64,000 bases of DNA from an uncultured Muribaculaceae bacterium (GCA_910578665.1 CAJTQU010000003.1:1-64000); one strand, 5' to 3'; shown: positions 25,193 to 34,468, counted from the stretch's first letter. Numbers and translations are program-made. Notes: generated by a model not told the origin, from the letters alone.

Positions 25193-26389
25193 ATGAGAAA
25201 GACAGACTTAAAGCGCAAACTGGAACAGTACGCGTACGACTCCGTATGGACACCCGTGGCATTAGGTGCAGGCTCATGCGCGGCCTGGTGGCTCACAAGG
25301 CCGCTGCTGGGCGACGACCTGCTGTTTGTCTGTGACTACGAGGCCCGGGGAGGCACCCCCTGCGGCCTGCCCGGACAAATGGCCGCCGTATTCACAGGCT
25401 GCAACGCCCGTACAGGCGACCTGCTGAACACCGTCTGGCTGGCCATGCTGCCACGATGGCTCACAGCCATGATAGCCGGCGTCCTCGTGGTGCTGACCGC
25501 CTGGAGCATGTTCCGCCTGGCCGGACTACAGCGTCGCGACATACTGCCGCGCGCCGTAATGACAGCCTGCATTGCATGGATGCTGCCGTGGTACGACATG
25601 ACACACTTCGTGTGCTTCTATAATTATGCATGGGGATGGGCGCTCTCGACAGCCATGCTAGTGCCGCTGCTATGCACGCGCATGCGCAGCCGACTGTGGA
25701 TGCTGTTGCTTCCGGCAGTATTCTGTGCCGCAGCCACCCACGAAGCTCTAGGCGTACCTCTGGCCTGCGGCCTGGGCGTATGGCTTGCCACTACCGGTAG
25801 CTGGCACAAGATGCACACAGCAGAACGCTGGTGGACAACAGCCATTATAGCCGGAGGCATCTTCACACTCTGCTCGCCAGCTCCCTACAGCCGTCTGGGC
25901 AGCGGCAACGAACCCGACGCCCCACTATGGATGTTGTTGTTCTACACTGTACCTGCCGTAGTCATCCTATGCATCGCTGTCATATTCACACCGGCCAGAC
26001 GCATACTCAGGCTGCGCCGCTCGCCATGGGTGATATATCTCACGGCAGCCGTGGTCTCATCACTGTTTGTAGCAGTGGGCGGAATAGAGGGGCGTGCCGG
26101 ATGGTTCGCGCAAGGATTCGCCCTGCTTGCCATCTTCCTCATGCGCCGCAGGCATATATGCCGCCACAGCGCCTGGAGCTATATTGCCGCAATAACCATA
26201 AACACAGCCGTGTGTGGCTGGACAGCCGTGCAGACCGACGAATGCCTTATCACAAACCAGAAACTGGCACACGCTGTAGAAATATACAGCGAAGATCCCG
26301 TGCAAGCCGCATCCATACTGGAGTCCATGCATGCCGATCCATGGGACATAGAATCGCTACCGGCATTAAAGACAGGGCGCAGACCGTGA
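25193..26389 (+). CDS. Polytopic membrane protein, DUF6056-like
   Basis: A 398-residue inner-membrane protein with about nine to ten hydrophobic segments. The N-terminal part (LTRPLLGDDLLFVCDY) has an acidic pair (DD) in the loop after the first helix, like the catalytic aspartates in the first periplasmic loop of GT-C glycosyltransferases. The later WYDMTHFVCFYNYAWGWALST and AATHEALGVPLACGLG stretches resemble the DUF6056 family of predicted glycosyltransferase-like membrane proteins. If so, it may transfer sugars from polyprenyl phosphate on the outer face. Family and function are both tentative. No neighbour shares an obvious pathway. Confidence 0.65.
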   Translation: MRKTDLKRKLEQYAYDSVWTPVALGAGSCAAWWLTRPLLGDDLLFVCDYEARGGTPCGLPGQMAAVFTGCNARTGDLLNTVWLAMLPRWLTAMIAGVLVVLTAWSMFRLAGLQRRDILPRAVMTACIAWMLPWYDMTHFVCFYNYAWGWALSTAMLVPLLCTRMRSRLWMLLLPAVFCAAATHEALGVPLACGLGVWLATTGSWHKMHTAERWWTTAIIAGGIFTLCSPAPYSRLGSGNEPDAPLWMLLFYTVPAVVILCIAVIFTPARRILRLRRSPWVIYLTAAVVSSLFVAVGGIEGRAGWFAQGFALLAIFLMRRRHICRHSAWSYIAAITINTAVCGWTAVQTDECLITNQKLAHAVEIYSEDPVQAASILESMHADPWDIESLPALKTGRRP

Positions 26390-26448
26390 CCTTCTAGCGG
26401 CCCATGTTCTCTTAAATCAATAAAAACGGTCTGCTATTGGCAAGAAAA

Positions 26449-26477
26449 GCCGGAAATGACACATGGTCACTTCCGGC
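26449..26477 (-). terminator. Terminator after the PNGase F-like gene
   Basis: A 12-bp stem with one mismatch (449-460 with 466-477 in the 26-kb block), followed on the minus strand by TTTTCTTG. It lies about 55 nt beyond the stop codon of the upstream minus-strand gene. Confidence 0.7.
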
Positions 26478-26530
26478 AATATTATGCATATCAGTTTCTA
26501 TAAAAACCGATGTTTTCTTAATGGGACAAA

Positions 26531-27910
26531 TCAGTTTTTAATAGCTTTATAACTTACTATTGAGCCGTCGGCTATTGTGAAATTGACAAGATAGACACCA
26601 GGTTCGAAACCTACGATGCTTACCTCCGGGCTCTCGGTGTGACGTCCGTAAAGGAACCTGCCGTCATAGCTATAGATGCTCACTTCGCGAACCTCGCCGT
26701 TTTCAAGTCTCAGCACGTTACCGTTGCGAACCACGCGCGGCGCCTCAGGACTGGCAGAAACCTCTTCTATACCGACAGGAAGCTTGCCGGCACGCAGTCC
26801 CTGGAAATACATTGATACGGGGAAGTCGCCCTGCTTGTCGGCAAAAACAGCCTCAGGCACACGTATCATGATCTCATGTTCGCCGGCCTCCAGCTCGCCC
26901 AAATCAATATAACGGATGGGGATGGCGTCACCGGGACACCAGTTAGACTGGTTGATCCATGAGAGTTCCGGACGTATATATGTGCCATATATGCCGTTAG
27001 GCTGAGTGTTATATACACGGTACGGCTCGCAGTCCTTGCCGTTTTTCCACGTCATGGCCAGCTCCTTGTCAAAATAAAGCAGGTGCAGGCGCGGCACATA
27101 CTCTTCGCCGCCGGCGTTAGCTCCATGGTTACTCATGATGAGGGTAATGCGCCCGTCTGTGACACGTTCCGGCAGTGTAAATTTATATGTCTTCGTAGCT
27201 GTGCCTATAGTATCGGTGCCCTGCTCTGAATAATTATTGAAATTATTCCCCTTGTATTCCGGTTTTTTCATGACAATAGGCACGAGAATGTGGTCGCGTG
27301 ATGCCGGAGCCGGGTCATCGGTACATGTAAACGTAAGCGTGCCGGCGAATACATCGTTACGGTCAGCACAGCCCTTCACCTGCTTGTTGGCAGCATAAGG
27401 TATGCCGAATAGCTCGAATTCCAGCCACAAATCATATTTCTCACGCAGATCCATGTCATGGAAAATCATGCTCATCAGAGATGCGTCATATGTGTAAGGC
27501 ACCACGTCGGGCAGCGTGTTTTTATTCATAAAGGGGGTGATGAAACGTGCCAGCTCTATACGCGTCACCTGCTCGTGGTCGTAAGTCTCGGCACCCTTGG
27601 GCACCAGCGCCACCGAGACATTGCCTATGCGGTCATAGTTATCGCACAGGGCACGGATATTTACGTCAAGACGTGTCTCAAGGCCGAACCAGTCTAGCGC
27701 CTTGTCCGTAAGCCGCTTGGCATACAGCGAATTGCGGTGGCGCAATATCCCGTCGTCCAAATCTTTGTCAAAAATGTTGTCGTTATAACCGTCATAAAAC
27801 ACTACATCGCTATAAGGACGGTATACTCTGAAAAATTCAGGTGCCTGCTCTGCGGCCGCGGCAGGCAGCGCCGCAGCGGCCAGCGCCATGCCGAGTAATA
27901 GTTTTTTCAT
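26531..27910 (-). CDS. PNGase F-like secreted glycoamidase with T9SS-type tail
   Basis: The ATG at 27910 gives 459 residues with a clear signal peptide (MKKLLLGMALAAAALPAAAAEQ). Recalled alignment with Flavobacterium PNGase F fits in several blocks: LCDNYDRIGNV matches CDEWDRYANV, placing Asp93 at the catalytic Asp60; ELARFITPFM matches the EIGRFITPYW block; GGEEYVPRLH matches GCAEWCFRTH, placing Glu270 at Glu206; NQSNWCPGDAIPIR matches AGWCPGMAVPTR. The residue equivalent to Glu118 was not clear. PNGase F cleaves the amide bond between Asn and N-glycans of glycoproteins. The last 70 residues (APRVVRNGNVLRLENG ... GVYLVNFTIADG) look like a T9SS C-terminal domain. Secretion plus this family suggests release of N-glycans from host glycoproteins. 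Function is inferred, not demonstrated. Confidence 0.72.
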   Translation of the reverse strand: MKKLLLGMALAAAALPAAAAEQAPEFFRVYRPYSDVVFYDGYNDNIFDKDLDDGILRHRNSLYAKRLTDKALDWFGLETRLDVNIRALCDNYDRIGNVSVALVPKGAETYDHEQVTRIELARFITPFMNKNTLPDVVPYTYDASLMSMIFHDMDLREKYDLWLEFELFGIPYAANKQVKGCADRNDVFAGTLTFTCTDDPAPASRDHILVPIVMKKPEYKGNNFNNYSEQGTDTIGTATKTYKFTLPERVTDGRITLIMSNHGANAGGEEYVPRLHLLYFDKELAMTWKNGKDCEPYRVYNTQPNGIYGTYIRPELSWINQSNWCPGDAIPIRYIDLGELEAGEHEIMIRVPEAVFADKQGDFPVSMYFQGLRAGKLPVGIEEVSASPEAPRVVRNGNVLRLENGEVREVSIYSYDGRFLYGRHTESPEVSIVGFEPGVYLVNFTIADGSIVSYKAIKN

Positions 27911-28101
27911 AAGCGTAGATAATTGGTATTTTTGATTTTTGTAATAGTTATTCGCGAATTTACACACAAAAAGCCGTATTACAAAATTTTCAGCCGGTTA
28001 TTTTTACAAGAAGTGTTTCCAGGGACAATAAACCGGCCGCGCGAGGCGTTATATTCCAAGGTGTTTTCGGCCATAAAAGCCTTGGCACCACATATCATAA
28101 C

Positions 28102-30087
28102 ATGCGACTAATCAGACCCCATATAATCATCATGGCCCTCATGGCGCTGCTCATGGCGACCACCGCCTGCAAAACACCTAAGCTCAAGACGGCGCGCGAA
28201 CAACTGGCCCGTGGCGAATATTATGCCGCCAGCCAGACATACCGCAAGGTTTACAACAAACTCACGCGAAAGGAGGACAGGCCGCTGCGCGGCGAGGTGG
28301 CATATGAAATGGCCGGATGCTACCGCAAACTCAGTATGGCGGCACGCGCCGCCGCGGCATACCAGAACGCCATACGCTACGAATATCCCGACTCGGCGGC
28401 TTACTACTGGCTTGGACGATCGCTGCAGGCCGACGGAAAATACCAGCCGGCCATAGAGGCATACACGCAGTATCTGATGTGGAAACCGTCGGACGCACTG
28501 GCCAGAGAGGGAATACGCGGCTGCCGCCAGGCCATGGACGTGCGCGACGGCCGCACGACTCGCTACATAGTGCGCGAGGCCAAGATCTTCAATTCGAGAC
28601 GTTCCGACTTCGCACCCATGTATCTCGACAAAAGCCTGGACCAGCTATACTTCACTTCGTCTAACGAAAAAGCCTCCGGCACGGCAAAAAGCGACATAAC
28701 CGGTATGAAGCAGAGCGACATATTCTATTCCAAGAAAGACGAGAAAGGCAACTGGCAGCGCCCCGAACCGGCAGAGGGAGAGCTGAATTCGGATTTCGAC
28801 GAAGGTATCGTCAGCTTCTCGCCTGACGGCCAGACCATGTATCTGACCAAGGCGCGCCAGGATCCGGCCGCAGCGACATCGGTAGAAATCTATACATCGA
28901 GGCGCAGCGATGCCTCATGGAGCGCACCGGTCAAATACGAGATAATCAACGACACGATATCGGCCGTGGGACACCCTGCCGTATCGGCCGACGGCAAATA
29001 CCTTTATTTCTCTTCCGACATGCCCGGCGGATATGGCGGCAAGGACATATGGCGCGTCAACCTGCTGGACAAGATAGGCTCGCTGGAGAACCTAGGACCA
29101 CAGATCAACACCGAAGGGGACGAGGTATTCCCCTATTCCCGTACCGATTCACTGCTATATTTCAGTTCTGACGGACATCCGGGATTTGGCGGCCTCGACA
29201 TTTTCAAAGCTCATCTTGATGCTACAGGCAACCGCTGGAGCGTGGAAAACATGGGGCGTCCCGTCAATTCGCAGGCGGATGACTTCGGCATAACATTCGG
29301 CGAAGGCGAAAGCGGATTTTTCAGTTCGGGACGAGGAGACGCCCGCGGCTACGACCACATATATTCTTTCACGCTGCCCGAACTGAACATAACCATATCG
29401 GGCTGGGTGGTGGACAAGGACGACGAACCCGTGCCGGGAGCCGTGATACGCATAGTAGGCGACGACGGATCCAACCAGAAAGAGGTGGCGCGCGACGACG
29501 GATCATTCTCTTTCCGCCTGTCACGGGGAGTGAAATATGTCATGCAGGCCGGTGCAAAAGGCTACCTGAATGTCAAACAGGAGTTTGAAAGCGATTCGGC
29601 CGAAGAGGACGCCGACTATGCCGTTGATTTCGTATTGTCATCCATCTCAAAACCCAACGTGGTGGAAAACATATTCTATGATTTTGACAAGGCATCTCTG
29701 CGTCCTGAAAGCAAAGCGGCTCTCGACGAGCTGGCAGGAATGCTGCGCGACAATCCCAACATAACTATCGAAATGGGCAGCCACACCGACAGAAAAGGCA
29801 CCGATGCCTATAACGACGATCTGTCGCTGAGGCGTGCCAAAAGCGTAGTCGACTATCTTATAGCGGCCGGCATAAAGGCCGACAGGCTGCATTTCGAAGG
29901 ATACGGGAAGAAGCGACCCAAAACCGTCACTAAACGTGTCAATAAGGAATTCCCCCAGTTTGAAGAGGGCACGGTGCTTACACCGGAATTCATAGAGACA
30001 CTGGGCGAGGAGGACCAGGAGGCCGCCGACCAGATAAACCGCCGCACCGAATTCCTAGTGACGGCCACCGACTACGAAATATACTGA
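28102..30087 (+). CDS. porE: PorE-like T9SS component (TPR, beta-propeller, CRD, OmpA lipoprotein)
   Basis: A 661-residue lipoprotein with lipobox ATTAC (acylation at Cys23). It then has a TPR region (about 30-145), PD40/WD40-like propeller repeats such as SPDGQTMYLTKARQ and SADGKYLYFSSDMPGGYGGKDIW (about 160-425), a carboxypeptidase-regulatory-like domain (about 428-520: SGWVVDKDDEPVPGAVIRI), and a C-terminal OmpA domain (about 545-661: FYDFDKASLRPESK ... SLRRAKSVVDYL) that should bind peptidoglycan. This order and length match PorE of Porphyromonas, a subunit of the type IX secretion system envelope complex. Generic OmpA lipoproteins share single domains but not the set. A secreted protein with a T9SS tail lies divergently upstream. 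The assignment is good but paralogues of this architecture exist. Confidence 0.8.
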   Translation: MRLIRPHIIIMALMALLMATTACKTPKLKTAREQLARGEYYAASQTYRKVYNKLTRKEDRPLRGEVAYEMAGCYRKLSMAARAAAAYQNAIRYEYPDSAAYYWLGRSLQADGKYQPAIEAYTQYLMWKPSDALAREGIRGCRQAMDVRDGRTTRYIVREAKIFNSRRSDFAPMYLDKSLDQLYFTSSNEKASGTAKSDITGMKQSDIFYSKKDEKGNWQRPEPAEGELNSDFDEGIVSFSPDGQTMYLTKARQDPAAATSVEIYTSRRSDASWSAPVKYEIINDTISAVGHPAVSADGKYLYFSSDMPGGYGGKDIWRVNLLDKIGSLENLGPQINTEGDEVFPYSRTDSLLYFSSDGHPGFGGLDIFKAHLDATGNRWSVENMGRPVNSQADDFGITFGEGESGFFSSGRGDARGYDHIYSFTLPELNITISGWVVDKDDEPVPGAVIRIVGDDGSNQKEVARDDGSFSFRLSRGVKYVMQAGAKGYLNVKQEFESDSAEEDADYAVDFVLSSISKPNVVENIFYDFDKASLRPESKAALDELAGMLRDNPNITIEMGSHTDRKGTDAYNDDLSLRRAKSVVDYLIAAGIKADRLHFEGYGKKRPKTVTKRVNKEFPQFEEGTVLTPEFIETLGEEDQEAADQINRRTEFLVTATDYEIY

Positions 30088-30089
30088 CC

Positions 30090-30986
30090 ATGGCTGATAT
30101 GCGCTTCCGTACCGAAATAACGCCCTCTCCCTCGCCGATACCTTTGTCGCCGGACAGCAGAGTGGTCATGCTCGGCTCATGCTTCACCGACAACATAGGA
30201 ACCCGGCTGGCCGACAGCGGAGTTCCGGTCAGCGCCAATGTGTGCGGCGTGCTCTACAACCCTGCCTCGATAGCAGAGGCCGTCACGACAGCCCTGGATG
30301 GCGAATGGTCCGGAGATCTGGAGTTCCGGCATGACGCGTTATACCGCAACTGGCTGTTGTCTACCAAATTCGCGCACGCCGATGCCGACACGGCACGCAC
30401 CCTGTGGCACTCCGCATTCGCCACTCTGCACAAAGAAATCATGTGTGCCGACATGCTCATAATCACATTCGGCACGGCATGGGTCTTCACCCACATCGCT
30501 TCAGCATCGTCACAGTATTCCGGCATAGTGGGCAACTGCCACAAAGTGCCTGCACGTGAGTTCCAGCGCCGGCGGCTGTCGGTATATGAAATCACCGATC
30601 TCTGGCGACCGCTCATCGCTCGATTGAAACGGCATAGTCCGGAATTGCGCATCGTATTCACGATTAGCCCGATACGCCATTTCAAAGATGGAGCGCACGG
30701 CAACACCCTGTCAAAAGCCACCTTGCATCTGGCAACCGACATGCTAACCTGTCTATGCCCCGGAACCGAATATTTTCCGGCTTACGAACTGCTTGTAGAC
30801 GACCTGCGCGACTACCGTTTCTATGCTGCCGACATGCTGCACCCCTCAGACGTGGCAGCAGATTATGTCTGGCAGCACTTTACGGCCACCTATTTCACAA
30901 CCGGCGGCCGCGCCGAACTAGCACGCCGCGCCGCGGCCATACGCGCCTCGCGCCACCGCCCGATAACAGGCGGCAACAGCCTGTGA
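30090..30986 (+). CDS. GSCFA domain protein
   Basis: A 298-residue cytoplasmic protein. The N-terminal VVMLGSCFTDNIGTRLADSG stretch contains the LGSCF motif that names the GSCFA family and resembles the catalytic block I (GxSx) of SGNH hydrolases, while near the C terminus ADMLHPSDVA gives the DxxH block V expected in that fold. An IVFTISPIRHFKDG stretch supplies another family feature. So a hydrolase or esterase is plausible, but substrates for GSCFA proteins are not established. It starts 2 nt after the porE stop and is probably co-transcribed with it. Confidence 0.85.
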   Translation: MADMRFRTEITPSPSPIPLSPDSRVVMLGSCFTDNIGTRLADSGVPVSANVCGVLYNPASIAEAVTTALDGEWSGDLEFRHDALYRNWLLSTKFAHADADTARTLWHSAFATLHKEIMCADMLIITFGTAWVFTHIASASSQYSGIVGNCHKVPAREFQRRRLSVYEITDLWRPLIARLKRHSPELRIVFTISPIRHFKDGAHGNTLSKATLHLATDMLTCLCPGTEYFPAYELLVDDLRDYRFYAADMLHPSDVAADYVWQHFTATYFTTGGRAELARRAAAIRASRHRPITGGNSL

Positions 30987-31044
30987 CAAGACACCGCGCC
31001 ACATCCTGCAAAATACAGACTATACCTTAAAACTAAAAACTTAT

Positions 31045-31620
31045 ATGGATAATATCGAAGTTAGACTTGCACGTATGCAAGACTTTGACGGAGTAAAGGA
31101 GCTTCTGGCCGCCTATCATGTGAACACGATAGCTCCGGAGGATAAGAAAGACGGCTTCGTCACAACTAATCTTACCGACGAACAGCTCGAGAACCTCATC
31201 GTGAAAGAACGCGGACTTATCGTGGCCGTAACCGGCCAGGGCCGGGTGGCCGGCTTCGCCATGGCCGCATCATGGGACTACTGGGGCGAATGGCCCTTGT
31301 TTGCCTACATGATAGAGCATCTGCACGAATACACTCTGGACGGTGTCATGTTTGACGCTAAAAACACCTATCAGTACGGCCCTGTGTGTCTCGACAAATC
31401 GCTCAGAGGCAACGGACTGTTTGAAAAAATGTTCTATGCCTCGCTCGAATCGATGAGAGAGCGTTATCCGGTCATGGTCACATTCATCAACCACATAAAC
31501 CCACGCTCATACGCTGCCCACACACGCAAGGTGAAAACCACCGACATGGGCACATTCCAATTCAACAACAACAACTACCACCTGATGGCCTGCCCCACCA
31601 CCCTTTCTCCCGACGCGTAA
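31045..31620 (+). CDS. GNAT-family N-acetyltransferase
   Basis: A 191-residue soluble protein. It starts with EVRLARMQDFDGVKELLAAYH, the usual first strand and helix of GNAT enzymes, and has AVTGQGRVAGFAMAA as the central strands. YGPVCLDKSLRGNGLFEKMF carries the RGxG-type acetyl-CoA pyrophosphate-binding loop. Members acetylate amines on small molecules or proteins; the substrate here is unknown. It lies 58 nt after the GSCFA gene and is followed by a strong terminator (31660-31700), so it probably ends the porE-led unit. Confidence 0.82.
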   Translation: MDNIEVRLARMQDFDGVKELLAAYHVNTIAPEDKKDGFVTTNLTDEQLENLIVKERGLIVAVTGQGRVAGFAMAASWDYWGEWPLFAYMIEHLHEYTLDGVMFDAKNTYQYGPVCLDKSLRGNGLFEKMFYASLESMRERYPVMVTFINHINPRSYAAHTRKVKTTDMGTFQFNNNNYHLMACPTTLSPDA

Positions 31621-31659
31621 GTGGCGGTGTGAACATTATACGGCGAAACCTGTTATTCA

Positions 31660-31700
31660 GAGTACGGGGAACATACTTCCTCCCCGTGCTCTTTACTTTT
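31660..31700 (+). terminator. Intrinsic terminator after the GNAT gene
   Basis: An 11-bp stem (660-670 with 681-691 in the 31-kb block) with one G-T pair and a 10-nt loop, followed by TTTACTTTTT. Well-formed rho-independent terminator. Confidence 0.8.
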
Positions 31701-31714
31701 TAAGATTGTCTGCT

Positions 31715-33061
31715 ATGAAACACATTGTCTACGCCTTAGTCATGCTGGCGGCTGCCTCGCCGGCCGCGACAGCCCTGACGGTACCGGCCGATTCGCTGCC
31801 GGAAAAACAGCTTTCGCTCAAAAATTCAAATGCCGAAGAAATCCGGCACTCCCAACTCAGCGATTCGCAGAAGATAATATATTTCGGCAATTCCGATATG
31901 GCCCCGTCCGACTCCGCCGATTCCCTGCTCGAAAGATTCTATTACGACCAGTACCGCCACTTCCAGGACCCGCTGGCGCCATACTTCCTGCTCATGAGCA
32001 AAGATGCCAAACTGGCCATGGGCGTGGGCGGATGCGTCAGGATGCGAGGCTGGTACGACTTTGACGGCGCCATGCCCACCAACGGTTTCGTGCCGCACAT
32101 GATACCGGTGCCGGCCGACCCGTCACAACGCCGCAAACTGGGCGGTACACCCGACGGCACATCCATATACATACGCGTGATAGGGCGTAACCGTGTGCTG
32201 GGAGACGTTGTCGGATACATCCAGGGCAACTTCCAGAATGACGGCCACGGATTCAAACTAAAGAAAGCCTATGTCGAGATACGCGACTGGACCATAGGCT
32301 ATGCCTCCAGTTCGTTCCAGGATCCGGCGGCGGAAACTCCCACCATCGACGGCGCCGGACAGAACGGCAAGACAGGCACAACCTCGATGCTGGTGAGATG
32401 GTCGCACCGATTTAAGAAATCTCCGTGGAGCATGGCGGCATCAGTCGAAATGCCGTCATCACAATGTGACGCCGACGGCATCAAGACAAAAAAAATAGCC
32501 GACTGGTTTCCCGACATCGTGGCATGGGGTCAGTACAATATAAGTGATGACAGCCACGTACGCCTGTCGGGCATGCTGCGCGTGCTCCCCTATCGCGACC
32601 TTGTAGCCGGACAAAACCGCAGCCGTGTGGGCTGGGGCGTACAACTGAGCGGCGTATGGTATCCGGCAAACAGGCTAACGATATATGCCGAGGCAAATAC
32701 GGGACAAGGCTACCAAAGCGCTATGAACGACCTGGCGGTAGGCAACTTCGACCTGGTGGCCGACGCCACACCCGGACGCCTTTACGCTCCGTATGCCATG
32801 GGCCTCAACCTGGGTATGAAATACAATTTCGCTCCCAACCTGTACTCCTGCGTGGCTTTGGGCGAAGCACGTTATTTTCCACGTTACGAAGTAGACGGTT
32901 CTGATTATAAATACGGACTATACGGCGCTGTAAACCTCTTCTACGAACCCACGCCGCGCCTACAGGTGGGTGTGGAATATCTAATAGGCTCCCGCCACAA
33001 TTTCAACGGAGAGCACGGGCATGCCAACCGCGTGGACGCCCTTTTCCAATTCTCCTTCTGA
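31715..33061 (+). CDS. DcaP-like trimeric outer-membrane porin
   Basis: The ATG at 31715 (MKHIVYALVM) is the start; the frame opens earlier only through a TTG. The 448-residue protein has a signal peptide (about 1-22) and a polar helical leader with coiled-coil character (residues about 30-60, EKQLSLKNSNAEEIRHSQLSDSQ), then a barrel with typical DcaP blocks: AMGVGGCVRMRGWYDFDG, GHGFKLKKAYVEIRDWTIGYASSSF, and an aromatic C-terminal end (RVDALFQFSF). DcaP channels take up negatively charged small molecules in Gram-negative bacteria. The last 81 nt overlap the convergently transcribed waaA. Substrate unknown. Confidence 0.75.
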   Translation: MKHIVYALVMLAAASPAATALTVPADSLPEKQLSLKNSNAEEIRHSQLSDSQKIIYFGNSDMAPSDSADSLLERFYYDQYRHFQDPLAPYFLLMSKDAKLAMGVGGCVRMRGWYDFDGAMPTNGFVPHMIPVPADPSQRRKLGGTPDGTSIYIRVIGRNRVLGDVVGYIQGNFQNDGHGFKLKKAYVEIRDWTIGYASSSFQDPAAETPTIDGAGQNGKTGTTSMLVRWSHRFKKSPWSMAASVEMPSSQCDADGIKTKKIADWFPDIVAWGQYNISDDSHVRLSGMLRVLPYRDLVAGQNRSRVGWGVQLSGVWYPANRLTIYAEANTGQGYQSAMNDLAVGNFDLVADATPGRLYAPYAMGLNLGMKYNFAPNLYSCVALGEARYFPRYEVDGSDYKYGLYGAVNLFYEPTPRLQVGVEYLIGSRHNFNGEHGHANRVDALFQFSF

Positions 33062-34327
33062 GAAAATAGCTCTATATACCTTATCGGTGGCACCGAGTTT
33101 GGAGGCTATATATTCTCCGGCCCGGCGCCCCGCCTCCGCACGCGCACCCCTGTCTGACAGGGCCGACATTACCCCGGCATAATCCGCTCTGCTGCCTATA
33201 GGGAAACCTCCCCCGGCTGCGGCCAGTTCCGAAGCCTCGATAAATTTATCGTGCCTCGGCCCGTAAACCACCGGTATGCCGTATACGGCAGCCTCGTTTA
33301 TATTATGTATGCCCGCACCGAATCCGCCACCAACATAAGCGATGCACGCATACCGGTATGCCGATGACAGCATGCCGAAACAGTCCATTATTAGACAGTC
33401 CGCACTGTCGAGCACAGACGGATCGGCAGCGGCTTCCGACATAAAGACGGTCTTAAGGGCCGGTTCCAGCCCGGCACGCATGCGTTCCAGACGCATCCCC
33501 CCGAACTCGTGGGGCGCTATAATGATTTTCGCCTTATATTCCGCCGCGTACTGCCTGAGCCACGGGAAATACACATCTTCGTCAGCCTCCCACGAAGAAC
33601 CGTAGATAAGCGTCAGACGCGTGCGTCCGCAAGTGAAACGCTCCAGGGCATCTATATCCGACGTACCACGCATTATATCGGTCACACGGTCAAAACGTGT
33701 GTCACCTGCCACCGTCACATTATCCAGACCTATACCGGACAGCAGTCGGCGGCTGTCCTCGTCCTGCACAAACAGACGGGTAAAACAGCACAGCATGCCG
33801 CGCCAATAGCCGCCCCACGGGCGGAAAAACGGCTGACCCTCCCTGAAGACAGCCGATATTATATACGCCGGTATATCGCGCCGGCGCAATTCCGACAGGA
33901 AGTTACCCCAAAACTCATACTTCACAAATACCGCCGCCTCAGGACGCAAAGCATCAAGAAAGCGGCATGCCATACGCGGCGTATCGGCCGGCATATAGAC
34001 CACCATATCAGCCCCGTCCCACGACTTACGCACTTCGTATCCTGACGGCGAATAGAACGACAGTGCTATCTTCAGCTCCGGATGCTCACGCCTCACACGC
34101 TCCATCAGCGGCCGTCCCTGCTCAAATTCGCCCAAAGAGGCGGCATGCAGCCATATCCATCTATCCCCGGTGCGGCGCACGCGCCGCACCGCATCCATCG
34201 TGCCGCGGCGGCCGCGCATCATAAGACGGGCCTTGCGGTGCCTGGCCGCGGCCACCTTCAGTATACCTTGATATATATGTATGCCGCCGGTGTACAGCCA
34301 GCCGGAAATAATTCTGGAAACATTCAT
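32981..34327 (-). CDS. waaA: 3-deoxy-D-manno-octulosonic acid (Kdo) transferase
   Basis: WaaA attaches Kdo to lipid A precursor, an essential step of lipopolysaccharide assembly on the cytoplasmic face of the inner membrane. The 448-residue protein has an N-terminal membrane-associating stretch (ISGWLYTGGIHIYQGILKV), the HAASLGEFEQGRPL motif with the conserved catalytic glutamate, the central VFVKYEFWGNFL stretch, and the C-terminal YVGGGFGAGIHNINEAAVYGIPVVYGPRH loop typical of GT-B Kdo transferases. The last 27 residues extend into DNA antisense to the DcaP-like porin; they are not needed by the family fold as far as can be judged. Its promoter was not identified. Confidence 0.95.
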   Translation of the reverse strand: MNVSRIISGWLYTGGIHIYQGILKVAAARHRKARLMMRGRRGTMDAVRRVRRTGDRWIWLHAASLGEFEQGRPLMERVRREHPELKIALSFYSPSGYEVRKSWDGADMVVYMPADTPRMACRFLDALRPEAAVFVKYEFWGNFLSELRRRDIPAYIISAVFREGQPFFRPWGGYWRGMLCCFTRLFVQDEDSRRLLSGIGLDNVTVAGDTRFDRVTDIMRGTSDIDALERFTCGRTRLTLIYGSSWEADEDVYFPWLRQYAAEYKAKIIIAPHEFGGMRLERMRAGLEPALKTVFMSEAAADPSVLDSADCLIMDCFGMLSSAYRYACIAYVGGGFGAGIHNINEAAVYGIPVVYGPRHDKFIEASELAAAGGGFPIGSRADYAGVMSALSDRGARAEAGRRAGEYIASKLGATDKVYRAIFSEGELEKGVHAVGMPVLSVEIVAGAY

Positions 34328-34468
34328 GTTTTTTGAAAAAAGCTATGCAAAGTTAGGTATTTTCCCCGAACTAGCGACACAACCCGATACCTAAATCACA
34401 GCAACACAACTATAATATGCGTATACACCAGCATAATACAGACACCTGTATAATTTTTTTGACATCAA

